The translations under genes and the position numbers were made by a program. A stretch of 64,000 nucleotides of DNA from Solemya velum gill symbiont (GTDB taxonomy: Bacteria; Pseudomonadota; Gammaproteobacteria; Chromatiales; Chromatiaceae). Where the stretch lies: assembly GCF_000787395.1 (NCBI RefSeq), contig NZ_JRAA01000003.1:372001-436000 (forward strand), in the 5' to 3' direction. Each line of letters begins with the position of its first letter. Position 1 is the first letter of the stretch. The notes beneath the pieces are model-generated. The model had not been told where the DNA came from and ran no database searches. It saw nothing but the letters and a program-made list of their open reading frames with translations. Below, piece by piece: positions 27,885-39,160 of this stretch.

Positions 27885-27915
27885 GGGGCATCCGCATGGA
27901 TGCCCCATTTTTTTT
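27885..27915 (+). terminator. Terminator after the tRNA-Val/tRNA-Asp pair
   Basis: A 9-bp perfect stem GGGGCATCC / GGATGCCCC with a GCAT loop is followed by nine T residues within ten bases. It starts 13 bases after tRNA-Asp. Confidence 0.93.
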
Positions 27916-27947
27916 GCATAAACAGACAGACAAAGCAGGTTAATAGC

Positions 27948-29837
27948 ATGTTGCAAGCAATTAGGGATAAGGCACAGGGCTGGATTGCCTGGGTAATCGT
28001 CGGCTTCATATCCATTCCGTTCGCCCTGTGGGGGATACAGGAATACCTTGGTGTGAGTGGTGAACCGGTTGCCGCCAAGGTTGCGGGATCAGAAATCTCG
28101 CAGCGGCAACTCGAGTCCAGTATCGAACGCTTTCGCAGTCAGCTACGTGAAGTTTTTGGCGGAAAAATTCCCGAGGCCTATTCTGATGAAGCGTTGCGCA
28201 AGCAGGTACTCGATGGAATGATCAGCGACTACCTTGTTAGTGGCCATGCACAACAGCAAGGTATTCGTGCGGGTGACGGCATGGTCCGGGAAGAGATTCG
28301 CCAGTATCCTACTTTCCAGAAAGATGGAAAATTCGATGCCGACTTGTACAAATTAAGCCTGCAGCAGCAGGGGCGCTCACCTGCCCAGTTTGAAAATCTG
28401 ATCCGTCAGGATATTTCAGTCGATGTGCTGCGCCGTGCTGTCAGTGACACTTCCATTGTCAGCGATGCCGAACTGGATAGTTATATCAGTCTCAAGGAGC
28501 AGCAGCGATTGATCTCCTACCTGGTTGTAACCAATGATCAGGATGCAGATACTGAGCTGGTAACCGATGCAGAGATTCGTGCCTGGTACGATGAAAATCC
28601 TGCAAACTACATGCAACCTGAACAGGTTCGCCTTGAATACCTAGAACTGAGTCGCGACATTATCGCCAGTGACATCTCGATCGATCCTGCTGCCATTCAG
28701 ACCTATTACAATGATCATCAGCAGAGCTGGACTGCAGATGAGAAGCGCAGCATGCGTCATATTCTCTTTACTGTAGACAGCAAGCAATCAGATGCGGAAG
28801 CAAAGGCTGCGGCCGAGGCAGTACTTGCACAGCTGCACGATGGTGCAGATTTTGCACAACTGGCACAAGAGCACTCAGCTGATCCGGGTTCTGCGAACGC
28901 CGGTGGTGATCTCGGCGTGGTTGACAAAGGTGTGATGGTCAAGCCGTTCGAGGATGCTGCCTTTGCTCTTGAGAAGGGACAAATCAGCGAACTGGTACGT
29001 TCACGTTTTGGATACCACATTATTGAAGTAACCGACATCGAGGGTGGTGGTGTGAAGCCTCTTGCTGATGTTGAAGAGAGTATTCGTACACAGCTGCAGC
29101 AGGATGAGGCAGAACGTCTCTTTTACGACTATGCAGAACAGCTGGCGAATCTTGTTTATGATTCACCCGATTCACTCGTACCCGCTGCAGAAGCTCTTGG
29201 CGTGAAGGTGCAGGAGAGCGACTGGCTGGCACGCACTGGTAATCCCGAAGGTATCGGAACATCCAAGGTGATGCTTGCTGCATTTGGCGATGACGTAAAA
29301 GAGCAGGGCTACAACAGTGAAGTGATTGAGCTCGATACCGAGAAAGTCGTCGTGGTTCGACTGCTGGAGCATCGTGATGTTGCCACCAAGCCGTTTGAAG
29401 AAGTCAGCGACCTGATTCGCCAGCAGCTTGAGCTTAAGGCTAAATCAGAAATCGCATCGAAAAAAGCAGCCACCTTACTTACTCGTCTTGAGGCGGGAGA
29501 AACAATCGATGTTGTTGCACAGAGTGAGGGTCTGGATGTTGAGGCTGACAAACAGGTGTCACGTGACACCAGTGATATCCCGAGCACAATTATCAGCGCT
29601 GCATTTGCTCTGCAGCAAAGCGGTGAGCAGTCTGCCTACACCACGGCAGCACTTGTGACAGGCAATCACGCCGTAATTGAACTCAAGTCAGTGACTGATG
29701 GAGATGTCGCTGCGACTGGCGAAGCGGCACGCAATGAACTGAGCAAGCAACTTGCTGACACACGTGGCAAAAAAGCGTTATCTGCCTATATCGAGTGGCT
29801 CAGGGATACTAACGATATTGAAATTCTTTCAGAATAA
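27948..29837 (+). CDS. ppiD: Peptidylprolyl isomerase PpiD
   Basis: The protein is about 629 residues from the ATG at 27948; an earlier in-frame start lies inside the terminator and is rejected. One N-terminal transmembrane segment (WIAWVIVGFISIPFALWGIQ) anchors it to the inner membrane, with the rest periplasmic. A SurA-like chaperone domain is followed by a parvulin domain at about 262-362, with RSMRHILFT and FGYHIIEVTDI. It assists proteins leaving the Sec translocon. Its position after hupB is conserved. Confidence 0.95.
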   Translation: MLQAIRDKAQGWIAWVIVGFISIPFALWGIQEYLGVSGEPVAAKVAGSEISQRQLESSIERFRSQLREVFGGKIPEAYSDEALRKQVLDGMISDYLVSGHAQQQGIRAGDGMVREEIRQYPTFQKDGKFDADLYKLSLQQQGRSPAQFENLIRQDISVDVLRRAVSDTSIVSDAELDSYISLKEQQRLISYLVVTNDQDADTELVTDAEIRAWYDENPANYMQPEQVRLEYLELSRDIIASDISIDPAAIQTYYNDHQQSWTADEKRSMRHILFTVDSKQSDAEAKAAAEAVLAQLHDGADFAQLAQEHSADPGSANAGGDLGVVDKGVMVKPFEDAAFALEKGQISELVRSRFGYHIIEVTDIEGGGVKPLADVEESIRTQLQQDEAERLFYDYAEQLANLVYDSPDSLVPAAEALGVKVQESDWLARTGNPEGIGTSKVMLAAFGDDVKEQGYNSEVIELDTEKVVVVRLLEHRDVATKPFEEVSDLIRQQLELKAKSEIASKKAATLLTRLEAGETIDVVAQSEGLDVEADKQVSRDTSDIPSTIISAAFALQQSGEQSAYTTAALVTGNHAVIELKSVTDGDVAATGEAARNELSKQLADTRGKKALSAYIEWLRDTNDIEILSE

Positions 29838-29885
29838 TCTGGCCAACAGTTTTGCTCACCCTGTTACGGGTGACATGGAGAAATC

Positions 29886-31292
29886 ATGACAATTCGTACC
29901 AGGTTTGCACCCAGCCCGACAGGTTTTCTGCATGTTGGCGGTGCGCGAACAGCGCTATTTTCCTGGCTTTATGCACGCCGCCATGGCGGGCAGTTCGTTC
30001 TGCGTATCGAAGATACAGACCTGGAGCGTTCCACGCGTGAGTCGGTCAACGCCATTCTTGAGGGCATGACCTGGCTGGGCCTGGAATATGATGAAGGTCC
30101 GCTCTACCAGACAGAGCGTTTTGAACACTATGATGCCGCCATCGACAAACTGCTTGAGAGCGGGCAGGCGTATCGTTGTAACTGCTCGAAAGAGCGTCTC
30201 GACGAGATTCGTGATGAGCAGATGCGTAACAAGCAGAAGCCACGGTACGATGGTCACTGCCGTGAAGCACAGGTCTCTACCGATGAGCCGCATGTTATCC
30301 GTTTTCGCAATCCTGATGATGGTGACGTCTGTTTTACCGACCTGGTACGCGGTGAACTTGCCTTCAGTAATAACGAGCTTGATGATCTGATTATCCGCCG
30401 TACCGATGGTTCACCGACTTACAACCTGACTGTTGTTGTTGATGATGCCGATATGGAGATCACACATGTTATCCGCGGCGATGATCATCTCAACAACACA
30501 CCGCGACAGATCAATATGCTCCGGGCGCTTGAGTTGCCTGTTCCTGAATACGCACACGTCCCGATGATCCTTGGCGATGACGGCGCGCGTTTGTCGAAAC
30601 GCCATGGAGCTGTCAGCGTCATGCAGTACATGGAAAATGGTTACCTGCCTGAGGCACTGCTCAACTACCTGGTGCGACTCGGCTGGTCACATGGTGACCA
30701 GGAGATATTCTCACTCGACGAGATGGTCCAGTTGTTCAGTGTCGAGGGGATCAATCGTGCTGCATCGAGTTTCAATACCGAAAAACTCAACTGGCTGAAT
30801 CAGCAATACATCAAGGATAACGATCCTGCACGTGTTGCACGTCTGCTGTCCGGACATCTTGGCAAGCGTGATATTGATCCGGCGATGGGTCCCGATCTTG
30901 TTGCCGTGGTCGAGGCACAACGTGAGCGAGCAACCACCCTTGAGGAACTCGCCGACATCTCTCTCTTCTACTACAGTGATCCGGAGTCATACAGTTCCAA
31001 GGCATCTGCCAAAGCGTTAAAGCCGGCAGCACTGGAACCGCTGAGAATGGCAGGTGAACAACTGGCTAAACTTGAGAACTGGGAGCGTGAGGCGATTCAT
31101 GCTGTCATCAAGAGCACGGTAGAGAAACTGGATACCGGGTTTGGCAAGGTTGCGATGCCGTTACGCGCAGCCGTAACTGATGGTGCGCCATCTCCCGAAC
31201 TGGACCTGACACTCTTCCTGATTGGACGTGGTGCAGTTATCAGGCGTATCGACAACGCGATTGCGCATATTGAAGCCATGGGTGAAGCCTGA
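29886..31292 (+). CDS. gltX: Glutamyl-tRNA synthetase
   Basis: This 468-residue class I synthetase has the HIGH-type motif [15 protein letters not shown] (about 9-23) and the KMSKS-type motif ARLSKRHG (about 238-245). It charges tRNA-Glu. Its stop and the glnS start overlap in TGATG, a one-base overlap that suggests translational coupling of the two related enzymes. Confidence 0.96.
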   Translation: MTIRTRFAPSPTGFLHVGGARTALFSWLYARRHGGQFVLRIEDTDLERSTRESVNAILEGMTWLGLEYDEGPLYQTERFEHYDAAIDKLLESGQAYRCNCSKERLDEIRDEQMRNKQKPRYDGHCREAQVSTDEPHVIRFRNPDDGDVCFTDLVRGELAFSNNELDDLIIRRTDGSPTYNLTVVVDDADMEITHVIRGDDHLNNTPRQINMLRALELPVPEYAHVPMILGDDGARLSKRHGAVSVMQYMENGYLPEALLNYLVRLGWSHGDQEIFSLDEMVQLFSVEGINRAASSFNTEKLNWLNQQYIKDNDPARVARLLSGHLGKRDIDPAMGPDLVAVVEAQRERATTLEELADISLFYYSDPESYSSKASAKALKPAALEPLRMAGEQLAKLENWEREAIHAVIKSTVEKLDTGFGKVAMPLRAAVTDGAPSPELDLTLFLIGRGAVIRRIDNAIAHIEAMGEA

Positions 31293-32962
31293 TGTCAGAG
31301 ACGACAAACACAGTGCCAGGCAACTTTATTCGCACGATCATTGACGAGGAACTCGCTGCCGGTAAGCACGACAAGGTGGCAACCCGTTTTCCGCCGGAAC
31401 CCAATGGTTACCTGCATATTGGTCATGCCAAGTCGATTGTTCTCAATTTTGGCATCGCCAGCGACTACCAGGGCACCTGTAACCTGCGTTTCGATGACAC
31501 CAATCCGCACAAGGAGAACAAGGAGTTTGTCGAGGCAATCAAGAAAGACGTCGAGTGGCTTGGCTACAAATGGGATGCGCTCTATTTTGCTTCCGACTAT
31601 TTCGAACAACTTTATGGCTTCGCTGTCGAATTGATCGAGCAGGGCAAGGCCTATGTCTGTGAACTGAATGCCGAACAGATGCGTGAGTATCGCGGTACCC
31701 TGACCGAACCCGGCAAAGAGAGTCCTTACCGCAGCCGTTCAGTCGAGGAGAATCTCGAGTTGTTCAAGCAGATGCGTTCCGGTGATTTCGAGGACGGATC
31801 CAAGGTGCTGCGCGCCAAGATCGATATGGCGGCTCCCAACCTCAACATGCGTGACCCGGTGCTGTATCGCATTCGCCACGGCGTAATTCATCACCAGACA
31901 GGTGCCGAGTGGGTGCTCTACCCGATGTATGATTTTACCCACCCGATCTCTGATGCGATCGAGGGGATCACGCATTCTCTGTGTACGCTTGAGTTTGAGG
32001 ATCATCGTCCCCTGTATGACTGGGTACTGGATAACATCTCCATCGAGTGCCATCCGCGCCAGATCGAATTTTCACGTCTCAACCTGCAGTACACGGTAAT
32101 GAGCAAGCGCAAGCTCACACAACTGGTTGACGAGAATCTTGTTGAAGGCTGGAGTGATCCGCGCATGCCGACCATTGCAGGATTGCGACGCCGCGGTTAC
32201 ACGCCGGTGGCCTTGCGTGAGTTCGCAAAACGCATCGGTGTGACCAAGTCGGATAACAGTATCGAGATGGAACTTCTCGAGGCCTGTATACGTGAAGACC
32301 TCGACCGCTGCGCACCGCGTCGCATGGCAGTTCTCAATCCGCTCAAGGTGACCATCACCAACTATCCTGAAGGCGAGTCTGAGGAGTTGCCGGCAGCGAA
32401 TCATCCCAAGGATGAGTCGATGGGCCAGCGGCCGGTTAAGCTGACCCGCGAGGTTTATATCGACAGGGATGACTTTATCGAAGTCAGGCCCAACAAGAAA
32501 TGGAAACGCCTGGTCGCTGGTGAAGAAGTCAGGCTGCGTAATGCCTATGTGATTCGTTGTGACGAAGTGATCAAGGATGATAGCGGCGAGATTGTTGAGC
32601 TTAAATGCAGCTACGATCCGGATACGCTTGGTGCCAATCCACCAGACAGAAAGATCAAGGGCGTTATTCACTGGGTATCTGCAAGCCACAGTGAACCAGC
32701 AGAAGTGCGTCTCTACGATCGCCTGCTGGACCATCCTGCACCGGATGCCGACAAGACAGTTGAGGACTGGAAGCAGCACCTCAACGCCAATTCCCTCGTC
32801 ACTTGCGAGAATGCACGTGTCGAGGCGTCACTTGTCGATGCAACTGCCGGACAGCAGTTCCAGTTTGAGCGCGAAGGCTATTTCTGCCGTGATTCGGATA
32901 GTGGAGGCGAACGCCTGATCTTCAATCGCGTTGTGACCTTGCGGGATTCCTGGGGCAAGTAA
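31292..32962 (+). CDS. glnS: Glutaminyl-tRNA synthetase
   Basis: This 556-residue class I synthetase has [14 protein letters not shown] (HIGH motif, about 33-46) and a VMSKRKL motif (KMSKS type, about 269-275), followed by the two C-terminal beta-barrels that read the anticodon. It charges tRNA-Gln directly. Its coupling to gltX is less common than separate location. Confidence 0.97.
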   Translation: MSETTNTVPGNFIRTIIDEELAAGKHDKVATRFPPEPNGYLHIGHAKSIVLNFGIASDYQGTCNLRFDDTNPHKENKEFVEAIKKDVEWLGYKWDALYFASDYFEQLYGFAVELIEQGKAYVCELNAEQMREYRGTLTEPGKESPYRSRSVEENLELFKQMRSGDFEDGSKVLRAKIDMAAPNLNMRDPVLYRIRHGVIHHQTGAEWVLYPMYDFTHPISDAIEGITHSLCTLEFEDHRPLYDWVLDNISIECHPRQIEFSRLNLQYTVMSKRKLTQLVDENLVEGWSDPRMPTIAGLRRRGYTPVALREFAKRIGVTKSDNSIEMELLEACIREDLDRCAPRRMAVLNPLKVTITNYPEGESEELPAANHPKDESMGQRPVKLTREVYIDRDDFIEVRPNKKWKRLVAGEEVRLRNAYVIRCDEVIKDDSGEIVELKCSYDPDTLGANPPDRKIKGVIHWVSASHSEPAEVRLYDRLLDHPAPDADKTVEDWKQHLNANSLVTCENARVEASLVDATAGQQFQFEREGYFCRDSDSGGERLIFNRVVTLRDSWGK

Positions 32963-32972
32963 GGCTTTTCAG

Positions 32973-32998
32973 ACCGGTCAATGCCGGGGTGACGAAAT
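32973..32998 (-). repeat. Single BIME-like palindromic repeat unit
   Basis: Read on the minus strand, TTTCGTCACCCCGGCATTGACCGG-type sequence (given here by its key halves TTTCGTCACCCCGG and TGACCGG) matches the unit at 23135-23158 with only small indels. It lies in the 58-base gap between the convergent glnS and patatin genes. Confidence 0.65.
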
Positions 32999-33020
32999 CC
33001 TACCCTTGGGACGGCCCGAA

Positions 33021-33920
33021 TTACTCCGATTCTATCTTTTCCAGGTTCTTCTGCGTCACCCTGTAACCGAAATCAATCAGCATCTCTGCCTTGTAGAATT
33101 CGTAGATGGTGCAGATATTAATCGGTATCTTGATCAGCATGTCAGGATGGTAGGCGGCAAGCTGAAAACGCGTAATCAGTGCCTGCATGGTATCGATGGA
33201 TCGGCTGATAATTTCCAGGCTGTCCATATCCTGATGCTCTGGATGCGGCGACTTGAGCTGCAAATTTTCAAGAAAGCTGTCGATATTGCGCCTGTACCAG
33301 TTGTTGTTGGGATTGCTCTTTTCAGGCACTGCTTGTGATGATTCCCTGTTGACAAGATCGTGACGTACCGGGGCTCCTGCGTCAACGGCGAATGTGAATT
33401 GTGTGTTGTCTCGTACAGTCGGTGCGATGGGGACCGGGTTGACGAGGCCACCATCAAGAAGCATGCGTCCGCCTGAATAGACGGGCGTAAATAGTGTCGG
33501 TATGGCAATGGATGCCCGTATCGCATCGAACAGGGGGCCAGACTTTAACCAGACTTCACGCTGCCGGTTGATATCCGATGCGACGGCCGTGTACGAGATC
33601 GGCAGGGATTCAATCTGGTATTCGCCTACCATGTCGCGCAATACAGAGATGATCTTTTCTCCCCTGAAGATGCCGGCACCGATACCGAAGCCCGGGTCAA
33701 GTAGCCTGATGACATCCAGTTTCTCGAGAGCGCATACCCACTTGGCGTAGGCTTCGAGCTTGCCAGTGGCGTAGATGCCACCAATCAGAGCGCCCATCGA
33801 TGAACCTGATATTGACTCGATAGTGTAGCCATTCTCTTCCAGGCAGCGGATCACACCGATGTGAGCAATGCCGCGCGCACCACCACTGCCAAGAACCAGG
33901 GAAACGCTTTTATCTTTCAT
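33021..33920 (-). CDS. Patatin-like phospholipase (RssA-type)
   Basis: This 299-residue protein has the patatin fold: the oxyanion loop GSGGARG (about 11-17), nucleophile serine in GSSMG (about 40-44), and catalytic Asp in DGGLVNPVP (about 155). There is no signal peptide, so it is probably cytoplasmic. It would hydrolyse acyl esters of lipids; the substrate is unknown. Its ATG overlaps the stop of the NapC/NirT-like gene by one base (TAATG), so it is probably the third gene of the cytochrome operon. Confidence 0.85.
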   Translation of the reverse strand: MKDKSVSLVLGSGGARGIAHIGVIRCLEENGYTIESISGSSMGALIGGIYATGKLEAYAKWVCALEKLDVIRLLDPGFGIGAGIFRGEKIISVLRDMVGEYQIESLPISYTAVASDINRQREVWLKSGPLFDAIRASIAIPTLFTPVYSGGRMLLDGGLVNPVPIAPTVRDNTQFTFAVDAGAPVRHDLVNRESSQAVPEKSNPNNNWYRRNIDSFLENLQLKSPHPEHQDMDSLEIISRSIDTMQALITRFQLAAYHPDMLIKIPINICTIYEFYKAEMLIDFGYRVTQKNLEKIESE

Positions 33921-34546
33921 TATCTGAGTCTATCCTTTCCGGCGGGCGAGATAAACCAGACCTGCTGATTAGTCACATCCTCTTCGTCAGCAAGCGGATT
34001 TTTGTGAGCAATGCCCTTGTGGCAGTCGATGCAGGTTTCCTCATCCTTTTCTATCGCTTCCTGCATTTTCTCGGCTGATCTGCGGCGCTGTTCATGGAAG
34101 TTCATCGATTCATAGCTGTGGCAGTTTCGGCACTCATGTGAATCGCTGGCTTCCATGCTTTCCCACACGCGTTCTGCCATGGCAAGACGGTGTTGTTCAT
34201 ACTTTTCTGATGTGTCGATTGTGCCGGCAAGGTGGTGAAAGAGTTCATTGGTTGCCCGAATTTTGCGCAACAACTTGGGGAAAAACTCTTTGGGGACATG
34301 ACAGTCCGAGCATATGGCACGCACACCAGATGCATTTGTGAAATGCACGGACTCCTTGTATTCGGCGTATGCGTAATCATTCATTTCATGACAGGAGATA
34401 CAAAATTCAAGTGTGTTGGTTCGATCCATACTCCAGTTCAAACCATTCCATAGCAGGGTTCCTATCACTATACCGACGATCAGAATCAGGCCCCATCCAT
34501 AACGTGTTGTGGGGCGAAAAAACCATTTCAGGAATTTCTTGATCAA
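33920..34546 (-). CDS. NapC/NirT-family tetrahaem cytochrome c
   Basis: This 208-residue protein has one N-terminal membrane anchor (about 17-36) and four haem c motifs: CISCH, CSDCH, CRNCH and CIDCH, the last followed by KGIAHKNP, a NapC/NirT hallmark. Such proteins take electrons from quinol and pass them to periplasmic reductases. It lies 75 bases after a dihaem cytochrome c gene and is coupled to a patatin gene. The terminal reductase is not in the window. Confidence 0.92.
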   Translation of the reverse strand: MIKKFLKWFFRPTTRYGWGLILIVGIVIGTLLWNGLNWSMDRTNTLEFCISCHEMNDYAYAEYKESVHFTNASGVRAICSDCHVPKEFFPKLLRKIRATNELFHHLAGTIDTSEKYEQHRLAMAERVWESMEASDSHECRNCHSYESMNFHEQRRRSAEKMQEAIEKDEETCIDCHKGIAHKNPLADEEDVTNQQVWFISPAGKDRLR

Positions 34547-34621
34547 GGTGTTTACTCATGTTGACCGGTGTGGCGTCAAGGCCACACCGGCGAAATGAAT
34601 CGGCATTATCGAATGCGCTGA

Positions 34622-35322
34622 TTACTCTTTTGGCAGTGTTTGGAGATATGCCAGGATATCGACAGAAACCTGCAGGTCAAAAGCACGCATTGCCGGCATT
34701 TTCTCGTCTGGCTGGCCGTTCAGAGTTTTCTGGATGATTTCCCAGGGGTTCTTGTTGGCCAGTTTGCCAAGTGGAGGCATATCTTTTGGCATCATGCCGT
34801 CCTTGCCGTGGCAGCCTGCGCAGACTGTACCGTAATAACGTGAGCCATTTGCTGCATCACCATTTGCTTTTTTTGATTCGCGCTCAATCACAGCGTCAAT
34901 ATCGATTTGGCCCTTGGTAACAAAGTCTGCGAGGTCGGTGAAGTCCTGTTCATCCATTTTTCCTGCAAAGCCGTGAGTTGCATCTTTCATTGCTGCAATG
35001 ACGACTGCATTATCGGCACCCTGCAGGTGCGTGAGGCCGCCAATGCCGGTTTTATAGGAGCCGGATGCATAGGCACCATCCTTGCCCATCATGTCCCATC
35101 CGTGACAGGACTTGCATCTGTGTGTTGTATCGCCTTTTTTCTTGGTATTTGATGCCGGCCAGGCGGGGTGGGTGTCTGCAGGTTTCTCTGCACCAATAAA
35201 ATAACTTTGAACCACTTGTCATAGAGTTTGCCGCCGCGTGCAATCGAGGCATCGTCGGCAAAGACAAGAACGGGTTGGAACATCAGGGCTGCAGCAAGAG
35301 TTGAAAAAATTATTGTTTTCAT
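34622..35322 (-). pseudogene. Dihaem c-type cytochrome, interrupted by a frameshift
   Basis: The reading frame begins at the ATG at 35322 with a signal peptide (MKTIIFSTLAAALMFQPVLVFA) and runs to about GGKLYDKWFKVI. It then fails and resumes in another frame as GAEKPADTHPAWPASNTKKK. The remainder has two haem motifs, CKSCHGWD and CAGCHGKD. The break is at a tandem pair of the 5-base unit TTATT (minus strand) at 35195-35204. Removing one copy restores KVIGAEKPAD, a continuous frame of about 230 residues. The gene may be truly broken, phase-variable, or affected by a sequencing error. It heads the operon with the NapC-like gene and would act in the periplasm. Confidence 0.85.
35195..35204. repeat. 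5-bp tandem duplication causing the cytochrome frameshift
   Basis: The forward strand reads AATAAAATAA, two copies of AATAA in a row (TTATT on the coding strand). One copy fits the expected reading frame. Confidence 0.8.
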
Positions 35323-35422
35323 TTGAAGGCCTCGGCTTTGGTGAGTTTGATCGTATTGTGGATAATCCACTGATAGTTAAGACCAGCTTCTTTATGGCTG
35401 GATTGCAATCAATCGCTTTCGA

Positions 35423-35436
35423 TTGATAATTATCAG
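35423..35436 (-). promoter_or_regulatory. FNR/Anr/Dnr-like box upstream of the cytochrome operon
   Basis: TTGATAATTATCAG matches the FNR-family consensus TTGAT-N4-ATCAA at 9 of 10 defined bases. It lies about 100 bases before the cytochrome start. A CATAAA -10-like box at 35391-35396 gives spacing near that of a class II activated promoter. A second dyad, ATCAATCG / CGATTGAT at 35408-35427, overlaps it. Confidence 0.5.
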
Positions 35437-35569
35437 TATAGCCCATGAAGAGTAAGGTAATGACAAAATCTTCAAGTAAGGTACAGGTTCGGTTATCAAT
35501 ACTTCAGTCAGTAATAGAAAACGCGTACAATCTTTTTTCTAATCATTCCCTCCATCTGAAATAGTGTGA

Positions 35570-36429
<860 letters not shown>

Positions 36430-36456
36430 GATAGAGAGGGTTTAGCCGTGACCAGC

Positions 36457-37338
36457 TTACCTGGTCAGGATTTCCTCGGCCTCGGCGTACTTGGCCGCTG
36501 TCTTTTCAATGATCTCCGCCGGCAGCTCGGGTCCGGGTGCTTGCTTGTCCCAGTCGAGTGTTTCCAGGTAGTCGCGCACGATCTGCTTGTCGAAGCTTGG
36601 CGGACTGCTGCCGGGCTGGTATTGGTCGACAGGCCAGAAGCGCGATGAATCCGGGGTCAGTACCTCGTCGATCAGGTAGAGGGTGCCTTCATCATCAACA
36701 CCGAATTCGAACTTGGTGTCGGCAATGATGATGCCGCGCTTGCGTGCGTAGTCTGCCGCCTCGGTGTAGATTTTCAGGCTCGTGTCGCGAACCTGTGTAG
36801 CCATCTTTTCACCCAGCAGTTCGATAGTCTGTTCGTAGCTGATATTTTCGTCATGCCCACCCACGGCAGCCTTGGTTGACGGGGTATAGATAGGTTCAGG
36901 CAGCTTGTCAGCCTGCTGCAGGCCAGTCGGTAGCTCAATGCCACAGACAGAACCTGTTTTCTGATAATCCTTCCAGCCCGAACCAATCAGGTAGCCGCGC
37001 ACGATTGCCTCGACCGGCAGTGCCTTGAGGCGCTTGACGATAATCGCCCTGTCACCGAGTTGTTCGCGTTGTGCCGCATCGGGAACGACTGATTTCAGTG
37101 GCATGTCACTGAGATGGTTGGGAACAATATTCTTTGTGCGATCAAACCAGAAATTGGCGACACGGGTCAGGACTTCGCCCTTGCCGGGAATCGGCTGTGG
37201 CAGGATGACATCAAATGCCGACAGGCGGTCGCTGCTGACGATCAGCATGTGCGCGTCGTCGATGGCGTAGATATCCCTCACTTTACCGCTGTGCAGGAGT
37301 TCAAGGTGTGGCAGATCTGATTTGAGTAGTACTGTCAT
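36457..37338 (-). CDS. purC: SAICAR synthetase (phosphoribosylaminoimidazole-succinocarboxamide synthase)
   Basis: The protein is 293 residues from the ATG at 37338 ([24 protein letters not shown]). The upstream in-frame extension to 37506 is not family-like and is rejected. Signatures are [30 protein letters not shown] and the second signature [10 protein letters not shown] near residue 209. It joins aspartate to CAIR in purine synthesis. The length matches the eukaryote-like long form seen in many bacteria. Confidence 0.95.
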   Translation of the reverse strand: MTVLLKSDLPHLELLHSGKVRDIYAIDDAHMLIVSSDRLSAFDVILPQPIPGKGEVLTRVANFWFDRTKNIVPNHLSDMPLKSVVPDAAQREQLGDRAIIVKRLKALPVEAIVRGYLIGSGWKDYQKTGSVCGIELPTGLQQADKLPEPIYTPSTKAAVGGHDENISYEQTIELLGEKMATQVRDTSLKIYTEAADYARKRGIIIADTKFEFGVDDEGTLYLIDEVLTPDSSRFWPVDQYQPGSSPPSFDKQIVRDYLETLDWDKQAPGPELPAEIIEKTAAKYAEAEEILTR

Positions 37339-37484
37339 TATGGCTGTCAATATTTCAGAGCAAGGATCGGATTGTATCCATAAATATCCCGTCAGGGTAG
37401 AGATTCTGACTTTTTCCCCTGAAAGGGGGGTGCTATGCTTTGTGGACAAGGTTTCTGCCTCAAAATTGTTAAAGAGTGAGAGAG

Positions 37485-37907
37485 ATGTCCGATTTTCTGA
37501 CCGCATTCAAGGGAAGATTTGTTTCCACGCTGCGTTGGCCGCAACTCGATGAGCTGTGGCAGCAATTGCGTAACGATGCAGATGGCGGCTGGTATCTCTA
37601 CTCGGTAGGCAACCCGCCACCATCACAGCCGTCTGACGAGGCGGGAGTTAGCAGTTTTATCGATGAGATGGATGAGATTCTGCGCACAGGGCACAAGGAG
37701 GATTATTGCGGTATTGTCTATGCTGATGACTTGCGTAATCCCTCGCTTGTCAAAATCTACGATCCGGGTAACCTCGGAGTTTCATGCGGATATTCAGACA
37801 ATCCGCCGCCCCCGGGCTGGGTCATGAGTAAACTGCCTCCCGCGGATATTCTGCCGCCTGTGAAAAAGAAAAAGTGGCAGATCTGGGGTGGTCTCGGCAA
37901 GCGTTGA
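37485..37907 (+). CDS. Conserved-looking hypothetical protein, about 140 residues
   Basis: I do not recognise the family. The ATG follows GAGAGAG. The protein has no signal peptide, an acidic central part, and a proline-rich C-terminal third ([17 protein letters not shown]) ending in a basic segment [11 protein letters not shown]. The fold looks soluble and mixed alpha-beta, with WYLYSVG and CGIVYADD strands. It is divergent from purC and faces an MFS transporter gene end to end with a 5-base gap. Confidence 0.7.
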   Translation: MSDFLTAFKGRFVSTLRWPQLDELWQQLRNDADGGWYLYSVGNPPPSQPSDEAGVSSFIDEMDEILRTGHKEDYCGIVYADDLRNPSLVKIYDPGNLGVSCGYSDNPPPPGWVMSKLPPADILPPVKKKKWQIWGGLGKR

Positions 37908-37912
37908 CTATT

Positions 37913-39160
37913 TCACTTTTCCTTTGAATCTTCCAGCGCCGGCTCCTGTTTCAGCTCATGTATCAGGAACAGGGTGAAAATGATCAGGCCGCTGCACAGG
38001 AAGATGACACTCTCCCAGTCTGAATTTGCGTAGACCCGGCTCGGTATGTGTGAGCCGAGTGCCCCGCCTGTGTAGTAGAACGCAAGGTAGAGACCATTAA
38101 TGACGCCGTGATGATGATCCAGGCTGCGATTGAGCAGTCCGGTCAGCGTTGTGTGGACAAGGAACATGCCGCCACAGAAGAAAAAGAGACTGCCAACTGC
38201 ATAGAGATAGTCGTCCTTGAGCAGGGTCACGGTGCCGATGATGTACATCAGCAACCCGGAGATCACCAGGCGCGTCTCCGGCTTGAAGCGTGCCTTGAGC
38301 CTGCGGATGTTCAGGCTGACTATCAGGCCAACCAGGTAACCGAGGTAGAGCAGTCCCAGTTCGATATTCGTGACCAGGGGATCGATACGGCGCATTTCGA
38401 ACGGCAGCAGGGTCGTAACTGCGGTGAATATAAAGAAGACGATAAAGGTCGTTGTATAGGCGGCGCGAAAACGGGGCAGGGCGAAGATATCTTTAGCAAT
38501 AGACCAGCGAATCCGTGCAAAACCGGCACCTGCCTCACGTGGTAGCTTGTGCAGGGCAGGAATTGCGCAGAGATAGAGGAACGCCATTACCAGCGGTGGA
38601 GAGACGAGGTCGAAGGATTCAGACACCCAGCCCGCCATCATGCGACCAAAGAAGCCACCAATGATGGTACCGGCTATATAGAGCCCCATGGCATGCGGGC
38701 GAGCACTCTTTTCTACCGTGGCCGAAGCGTAGGTCATTGCTGCAGTCATCAGTGCCGGCAGCAGTAGTCCCAATGCCACACGGGCAGCAAACCAGTTGCT
38801 GTAATCAGGCATGGCCCACATCCACAACTGGGTGATTGCGATACCAATCGCAGAGACATACAACATGGTGCGTGTCGAGACACCCTCAAGCAGATACCCA
38901 TAGGCAATCGGCATGAGGCCAAGTGGTAGCAGTGTTGCCGTCATCAGCAGGGCGGTATCGGCGGATTCGATTTCAAACAGGTCAGTCAGTGATGGCAACA
39001 GTGGCTGTGGTAGGTGTAGTGCTGCCGGGGCAAGCAATGCCAGGTAGAGGATGACCAGGGGTGGGCGTGTGTACAATATCAATTCGCGTCGTAGATCTAT
39101 TCGGGAGACTGCAATGAGGGGGAATTCTAACACGACGGGAGGTGTGATTGTGCGTCGCAA
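37913..39160 (-). CDS. Major facilitator superfamily transporter
   Basis: This 415-residue protein has about twelve hydrophobic helices in two halves separated by a basic loop (about 205-220). ARPHAMGLYIAGTIIGG and the GYLLEGVSTRTMLYV loop resemble the YnfM/Bcr-type drug efflux group. The substrate is unknown. The N-terminal 35 residues before the first helix are unusually long, so translation might begin later. Confidence 0.85.
   Translation of the reverse strand: MRRTITPPVVLEFPLIAVSRIDLRRELILYTRPPLVILYLALLAPAALHLPQPLLPSLTDLFEIESADTALLMTATLLPLGLMPIAYGYLLEGVSTRTMLYVSAIGIAITQLWMWAMPDYSNWFAARVALGLLLPALMTAAMTYASATVEKSARPHAMGLYIAGTIIGGFFGRMMAGWVSESFDLVSPPLVMAFLYLCAIPALHKLPREAGAGFARIRWSIAKDIFALPRFRAAYTTTFIVFFIFTAVTTLLPFEMRRIDPLVTNIELGLLYLGYLVGLIVSLNIRRLKARFKPETRLVISGLLMYIIGTVTLLKDDYLYAVGSLFFFCGGMFLVHTTLTGLLNRSLDHHHGVINGLYLAFYYTGGALGSHIPSRVYANSDWESVIFLCSGLIIFTLFLIHELKQEPALEDSKEK

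Noticed and set aside
35357-35365. A lone DnaA box near the cytochrome promoter
   Set aside because: A single 9-base match is expected by chance in a window of this size.
35089-35370. A separate small secreted protein
   Set aside because: Its first half is the signal peptide and N-terminus of the frameshifted cytochrome; its second half is out-of-frame translation.
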